This document shows positions 58,901-64,000 of a stretch of 64,000 bases of DNA, piece after piece. The DNA comes from Siphonodentalium dalli (Eukaryota; Mollusca; Scaphopoda; Gadilida; Siphonodentaliidae), in NCBI GenBank assembly GCA_032622095.1, contig CP136063.1, positions 218,193,982 through 218,257,981 on the forward strand, in the 5' to 3' direction. Numbering within the stretch: position 1 is the first letter of the stretch; every line of letters starts with the position of its first letter. A model generated the notes under the pieces. The model worked only from the letters and a program-made list of their open reading frames with translations, had not been told where the DNA came from and searched no databases. Both the position numbers and the translations under genes were made by a program.

Positions 58901-59909
58901 ATGACCCCAAAATGACTCGTTCCAATCTACATGTCATTGTTAACATCCATGACAAATTTTATGATGATCAGACTAAAGGTACGACCTGTAGCCCGTGCTA
59001 AAAAATTTAGTCATACAAAGAGTAAAATCCAAGATGGCTGCTGGCGGCCATGTTTTTGGGCCGAATGACCCCAAAATAACTCGTTCCCATCTACATGTCA
59101 ATATTAACATCCATGACAAATTTGATGATGATCACACGAACAGTGCGACCTGTGGCCCGTGCTAATGGATTGAATTTTGAAAACAAAGATGGCCACTGGC
59201 GGCCATGTTTTTTGTCCGAATGACCCCAAAATGACTCGTTCCCATCTACATTCCAATTTCAACAGCCATGACAAATTTCATGATTATCAGACTAAAGGTA
59301 CGACCTGTAGCCCGTGCTAAAGGATTTAGTCATACAAAGAGTAAAATCCAAGATGGCTGCTGGCGGCCATGTTTTTTGCCCGAATAACCCAAAAATGACT
59401 CATTCCCATCTACATGTTATTGTTAACATCCATGACAAATTTTATGATGATCTGACTAAAGGTACGACCTGTAGCCCGTGCTAAAGGATTTAGTCATGCA
59501 AAGAGTAAAATCGAAGATGGCTGCTGGCGGCCATGTTTTTTGGCCGAATGACCCCAAAATTACTTGTTCCCATCTACATGTCAATATTAACATCCATGAC
59601 AAATTTCATGACGATCAGACGAACAGTACGGCCTGTAGCCCGTGCTAATGGATTGAATTTTGAAATCTAAGATGGCCGCTGGCGGCCATGTTTTTTTTCC
59701 GTATGACCCCAAAATGAATCATTCCGGTACAAATGTTGATGTCAACAGCTATGACAAATTTCATAATGATCCGATCAAAGGTACGACCTGTAGCCTCTAT
59801 TGTTGACGCCGCCCGTACACACGCACACACGCGCACACGCACACACGGACGACGGACGACAAAGCCATGGCAATAGCTCAAACTTTACAAAGTAAAGTTG
59901 AGCTAAAAA
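55944..59909 (+). mobile_element. Complete Helitron-like element with internal satellite (about 4 kb)
   Basis: Head AATGAAAGTGTCAATGACAC TGTAGCTCAAC; tail GACGGACGACAAAGCCATGG CAATAGCTCAAAC and the hairpin ACTTTACAAAGTAAAGT followed by TGAGCTAAAA. The short TAGCTCAAC at the head and GTTGAGCTA at the tail are inverted. In between are about 23 units of roughly 165 bases of two types: A (GGATTTAGTCATACAAAGAG) and B (GGATTAAATTTTGAAATCC), in partly regular order. A piece of the head (GAGCGATTAGGAATGTGGAA) reappears inside the array at 57358. There is no Rep/helicase ORF, so it is non-autonomous. Confidence 0.82.
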
Positions 59910-59939
59910 GGCAACTCAAATGTTTTGTTAGATATGCAT

Positions 59940-60231
59940 TAAAATGCCGACCTCTGATGTTTCCCGTGTTTTATTGCCATCAGTGACAAAATTGACAATC
60001 ACATTGCAGTAAAAATAACTCACAGATGTGCTAAGAGTAAGCCGTAGTTAATTAACACCTTTGCAATACGGCTAATCTTATGTTCGTTTGTGTTCGTTGT
60101 TTAGTAGCTTTGTATTCAAATAATGCTAATAACTAAAAAAATAAGTGATCAAAGTTGGAAATAACACCACATACACATAGAGTGGACACACACGCACCCA
60201 CAAACCAAATTTCACCCTTCTATTCCGCTTT
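59940..60231 (-). repeat. Right copy of the inverted repeat pair
   Basis: CGACCTCTGATGTTTCCCGT ... AAATTTCACCCTTCTATTCC is the complement of 54421-54725. The two copies bracket the 55944-59909 element. Confidence 0.85.
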
Positions 60232-60960
60232 TTATACCCCCCGCAACGAAGTTAGGGGGGGTATACTGGAGTCAGCTTGTCCGTCCGTCCGTCGTCCGTC
60301 CGTGGACACAAATTTGTCCGGAGTTTTTCTCAGTCGTTTTTTTATCAATTTCCGTGAAACTTGGCACAGACATCAACCACCATGGGAACCTGTGCACCTG
60401 CGATTATGACGTCTGTCGGACTTCTTTTTTTTGGAGTTATCCCCCCTTTTTCGACTTAGAAAATTTTCGCAGCATGTATACTTTTGTCCGAGCTTTTATT
60501 CCTACATATTTTGGTCAATTTTTTTAAAACGTGGCACAGATATTTAGTACCATTGGAACTTGTGCATCTGCGATTATGACATCTGTCCGACATTTTTTGG
60601 TGGAGTTATCCCCCTTTTTCAACTTAGAAACTTTTTTTGCAACATGCATAATTTTGTCCGAGCTTTTATTCCTACATTTTTCGGTCAATGTTTTTTAATC
60701 TTGGCACTGATATTTAGTACCATGGGAACCTGTGCACCTGCAATTATGACGTCTGTCCGACATTTTTTGTGTGGAGTTATTCCCCATTTTCGACTTAGAA
60801 TTTTTTTCGCAACATACATAATTTTGTCCAAGCTTTTATTCCTACAATTTTCGGTCAATAGGTTTAAGATTAGGGTTATGGTTGTACACCTGCAATGGGA
60901 ACTGTTATTTTATTATTTTAACTAAATGTTTACTGACATGTCAAACATCTTAGTATTTTA
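60232..60960 (+). repeat. Dispersed repeat with (GTCC)n end, copy 2
   Basis: It starts TATACCCCCCGCAACGAAGT, then a GTCC repeat, and about four internal units of roughly 150 bases with TTTTTCGACTTAGAA and TTTGTCCGAGCTTTTATTCC. It ends TGCAATGGGAACTGTTATTT ... AGTATTTTAAAATG. It is the counterpart of 3165-3752 in the opposite orientation. Confidence 0.85.
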
Positions 60961-63900
60961 AAATGAAAGTGTCAATGACACTGTAGCTCAACTTGGAAAG
61001 GGAATAATTTAATATATTACAGTCAATGGAGCGATTAGGAATGTGGAAAGTTGAATGTCTAATACTAGTTTATAGACATGAAGAGAAAAGTAAAATCCAA
61101 GATGGCTGCTGGCGGCCATGTTTTCGGCCGAATGACCCCAAAATGAGTCGTTCCCATCTACATGTCATCGTTAACATCAATGACAAATTTTATGACGATC
61201 AGACTAAAGGTACGACCTGTAGCCCATGCTAAAGAATTTAGTCATACAAAGAGTAAAATCCAAGATGGCTGCTGGCGGCCATGTTTTTTGGCCGATTGAC
61301 CCCAAAAATACTCGTTCCCATCTACATGTCAATATTAACATCCATGACAAATTTCATGATGATCAGACGAACAGTACGACCTGTGGCCCATGCTAATGGA
61401 TTGAATTTTGAAATCCAAGATGGCCGCTGGCGGCCATGTTTTTTGTCCGAATGACCCCAAAATGACTCGTTCCCATCTACATTCCAATTTCAACAGCCAT
61501 GACAAATTTTATGATGATCGGACTAAAGGTACGACCTGTAGCCCATGCTAAAGGATTTAGTCATACAAAGAGTGAAATCAAAGATGCCTGCTGGCGGCCA
61601 TGTTTTTCGGCCGAATGACCCCAAAATGAGTCGTTCCCATCTACATGTCATCGTTAACATCAATGACAAATTTTATGACGATCAGACTAAAGGTACGACC
61701 TGTAGCCCGTGCTAAAGAATTTAGTCATACAAAGAGTAAAATCCAAGATGGCTGCTGGCGGCCACGTTTTTTCGCCAAATGACCCCAAAATTACTCGTTC
61801 CCATCTACATTCCAATTTCAACAGCCATGAAAAATTTTATGACGATCAGACTAAAGGTACGACCTGTAGCCCGTGCTAAAGGATTTAGTCATACAAAGAG
61901 TAAAATCCAAGATGGCTGCTGGCGGCCATCTTTTTTGGCCGAATGACCCCAAAATGACTCGTTCCCATCTACATGTCATTATTAACATTCATGAAATTTT
62001 TTATGATGATCAGACTAAAGATACAACCTGTAGCCCGTGCTAAAGGATTTAGTCATACAAAGAGTAAAATCCAAGATGGCTGCTGGCGACCATGTTTTTT
62101 GGCCGATTGACCCCAAAATTACTCGTTCCCATCTACATGTCATTGTTAACATCCATGACAAATTTTATGATGATCAGACTAAAGGTACGACCTGCAGCCC
62201 GTGATAAAGAATTTAGTCATACAAAGAGTAAAATCTAAGATGGCTGCTGGTGGCCATGTTTTTTGGCCGAATGACCCCAAAATTACTCGTTCCCATCTAC
62301 ATGTAAATATTATCATCCATGACAAATTTCATGATGATCAGACAATCAGTACGACCTGTGGCCCGTGCTAATGGATTAAATTTTGAAATCCAAGATGGCC
62401 GCTGGCGGCCATGTTTTTTGTCCGAATGACCCCAAAATGACTCGTTCCCATCTACATTCCAATATCAACAGCCATGACAAATTTTATAATGATCAGACTA
62501 AAGGTACGACCTGTAGCCCATGCTAAAGGATTTAGTCATACAAAGAGTAAAATCCAAGATGGCTGCTGACGGCCATGTTTTTTGGCCGAATGACCCCAAA
62601 ATGACTCGTTCCCATCTACATGTGATTATTAACATTCTTGACAAATTTTATGATGATCAGACTAAAAGAAGGACCTGTAGCCCGTGCTAAAGGATTTAGT
62701 CATGCAAAGAGTAAAATCGAAGATGGCTGCTGGCGGCCATGTTTTTTTTGGCCGATTGACTCCAAAATGACTCGTTCCACTCTACATGTCATTGTTAACA
62801 TCCATGACAAATTTTATGATGATCTGACTAAAGGTACGACCTGTAGCCCGTGCTAAAGAATTTAGTCATACAAAGAGTAAAATCCAAGATGGCTGCTGGC
62901 GGACATGTTTTTGGGCCGAATGACCCCAAAATTACTCGTTCCCATCTACATGTCAATATTAACATCCATGACAAATTTCATGATGATCAGACGAACAGTG
63001 CGACCTGTGGCCCGTGCTAATGGATTGAATTTTGAAAACAAAGATGGCCACTGGCGGCCATGTTTTTTGTCCGAACGACCCCAAAATGACTCGTTCCCAT
63101 CTACATTCCAATTTCAACAGCCATGATAAATTTCATGATTATCAGACTAAAGGTACGACCTGTAGCCCGTGCTAAAGGATTTAGTCATACAAAGAGTAAA
63201 ATCCAAGATGGCTGCTGGCGGCCATGTTTTTTGCCCGAATAACCCAAAAATGACTCGTTCCCATCTACATGTCATTGTTAACATCCATGACAAATTTTAT
63301 GACGATCTGACTAAAGGTACGACCTGTAGCCCGTGCTAAAGGATTTAGTCATGCAAAGAGTAAAATCGAAGATGGCTGCTGGCGGCCATGTTTTTGGGCC
63401 GAATGACCCCAAAATTACTCGTTCCCATCTACATGTCAATATTAACATCCATGACAAATTTCATGATGATCAGACGAACAGTGCGACCTGTGGCCCGTGC
63501 TAATGGATTGAATTTTGAAAACAAAGATGGCCACTGGCGGCCATGTTTTTTGTCCGAACGACCCCAAAATGACTCGTTCCCATCTACATTCCAATTTCAA
63601 CAGCCATGATAAATTTCATGATTATCAGACTAAAGGTACGACCTGTAGCCCGTGCTAAAGGATTTAGTCATACAAAGAGTAAAATCCAAGATGGCTGCTG
63701 GCGGCCATGTTTTTTGCCCGAATAACCCAAAAATGACTCGTTCCCATCTACATGTCATTGTTAACATCAATGACAAATTTTATGACGATCTGACTAAAGG
63801 TACGACCTGTAGCCCGTGCTAAAGGATTTAGTCATGCAAAGAGTAAAATCGAAGATGGCTGCTGGCGGCCATGTTTTTTGGCCGAATGACCTCAAAATTA

Positions 63901-64000
63901 CTCGTTCCAGTCTACATGTCAATATTAACATCCATGACAAATTTCATGACGATCAGATGAACAGTACGGCCTGTAGCCCGTGCTAATGGATTGAATTTTG
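60961..64000 (+). mobile_element. Second Helitron-like array, cut by the window edge
   Basis: The same head as 55944 (the first 120 bases are almost identical, including ATGGAGCGATTAGGAATGTG) is followed by about 18 units of types A and B. A block of 483 bases is duplicated in tandem (about 62880-63362 and 63363-63845). The tail is beyond the window. Confidence 0.82.

Noticed and set aside
62905-63609. Two identical 73-codon open frames
   Set aside because: They lie wholly within duplicated satellite units; identity reflects the DNA duplication, not a gene pair.

Overview
This window looks like nuclear DNA of an invertebrate animal, most likely a marine mollusc and probably a bivalve. The evidence is split genes with GT-AG introns of 0.3 to 8 kb, AT-rich sequence by eye, animal-type Rab escort protein and GTPBP10 genes, and very dense non-autonomous DNA transposons, including Helitron-like elements with ~165-bp internal tandem repeats like those reported from bivalves. 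The taxon is inferred and was not tested by a database search.

Four coding loci can be supported. (1) A first exon of a divergent Rab8/10-type small GTPase lies on the minus strand at 5352-5478; the rest of the gene is not seen. (2) A complete intronless Rab escort protein (CHM/REP) gene is on the plus strand at 18271-20517. (3) GTPBP10, the mitochondrial Obg GTPase of large-ribosomal-subunit assembly, is on the minus strand. I reconstructed it from eight exons between 54139 and 25681, with every intron phase agreeing; only a short first exon with the start codon is missing. (4) An unrecognised 999-codon intronless ORF (29349-32348, minus) sits inside a GTPBP10 intron on the same strand; it has two N-terminal zinc-binding-like regions and may come from a mobile element.

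Layout. 1-5300: degenerate tandem repeats and a (GGAC)n-bearing repeat family. 5352-5478: Rab exon. 5.5-18 kb: transposon-rich, including a hAT element with a broken BED zinc-finger ORF and a perfect 8-bp target duplication. 18.2-21.4 kb: REP, followed by a 37-bp satellite. 21.4-25.6 kb: convergent intergenic DNA full of palindromic MITEs. 25.7-54.1 kb: GTPBP10, whose introns hold the 999-aa ORF, two nested hAT elements with perfect 8-bp duplications, 44-bp and 42-bp satellites, a Mutator-like element with 97-bp perfect inverted repeats, a Helitron-like array and a decayed duplicate of one of the gene's own exons. 54.4-64 kb: inverted repeats bracketing a large Helitron-like array, then a second array running off the right edge.

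The genes do not form a pathway cluster. REP presents newly made Rab proteins to geranylgeranyl transferase, so REP and the Rab exon are related in function, but their proximity may be chance. No virus, CRISPR array, rRNA or convincing tRNA gene was seen. The main interest is the repeat biology, the unknown 999-aa protein and the exon-scale duplications inside GTPBP10.
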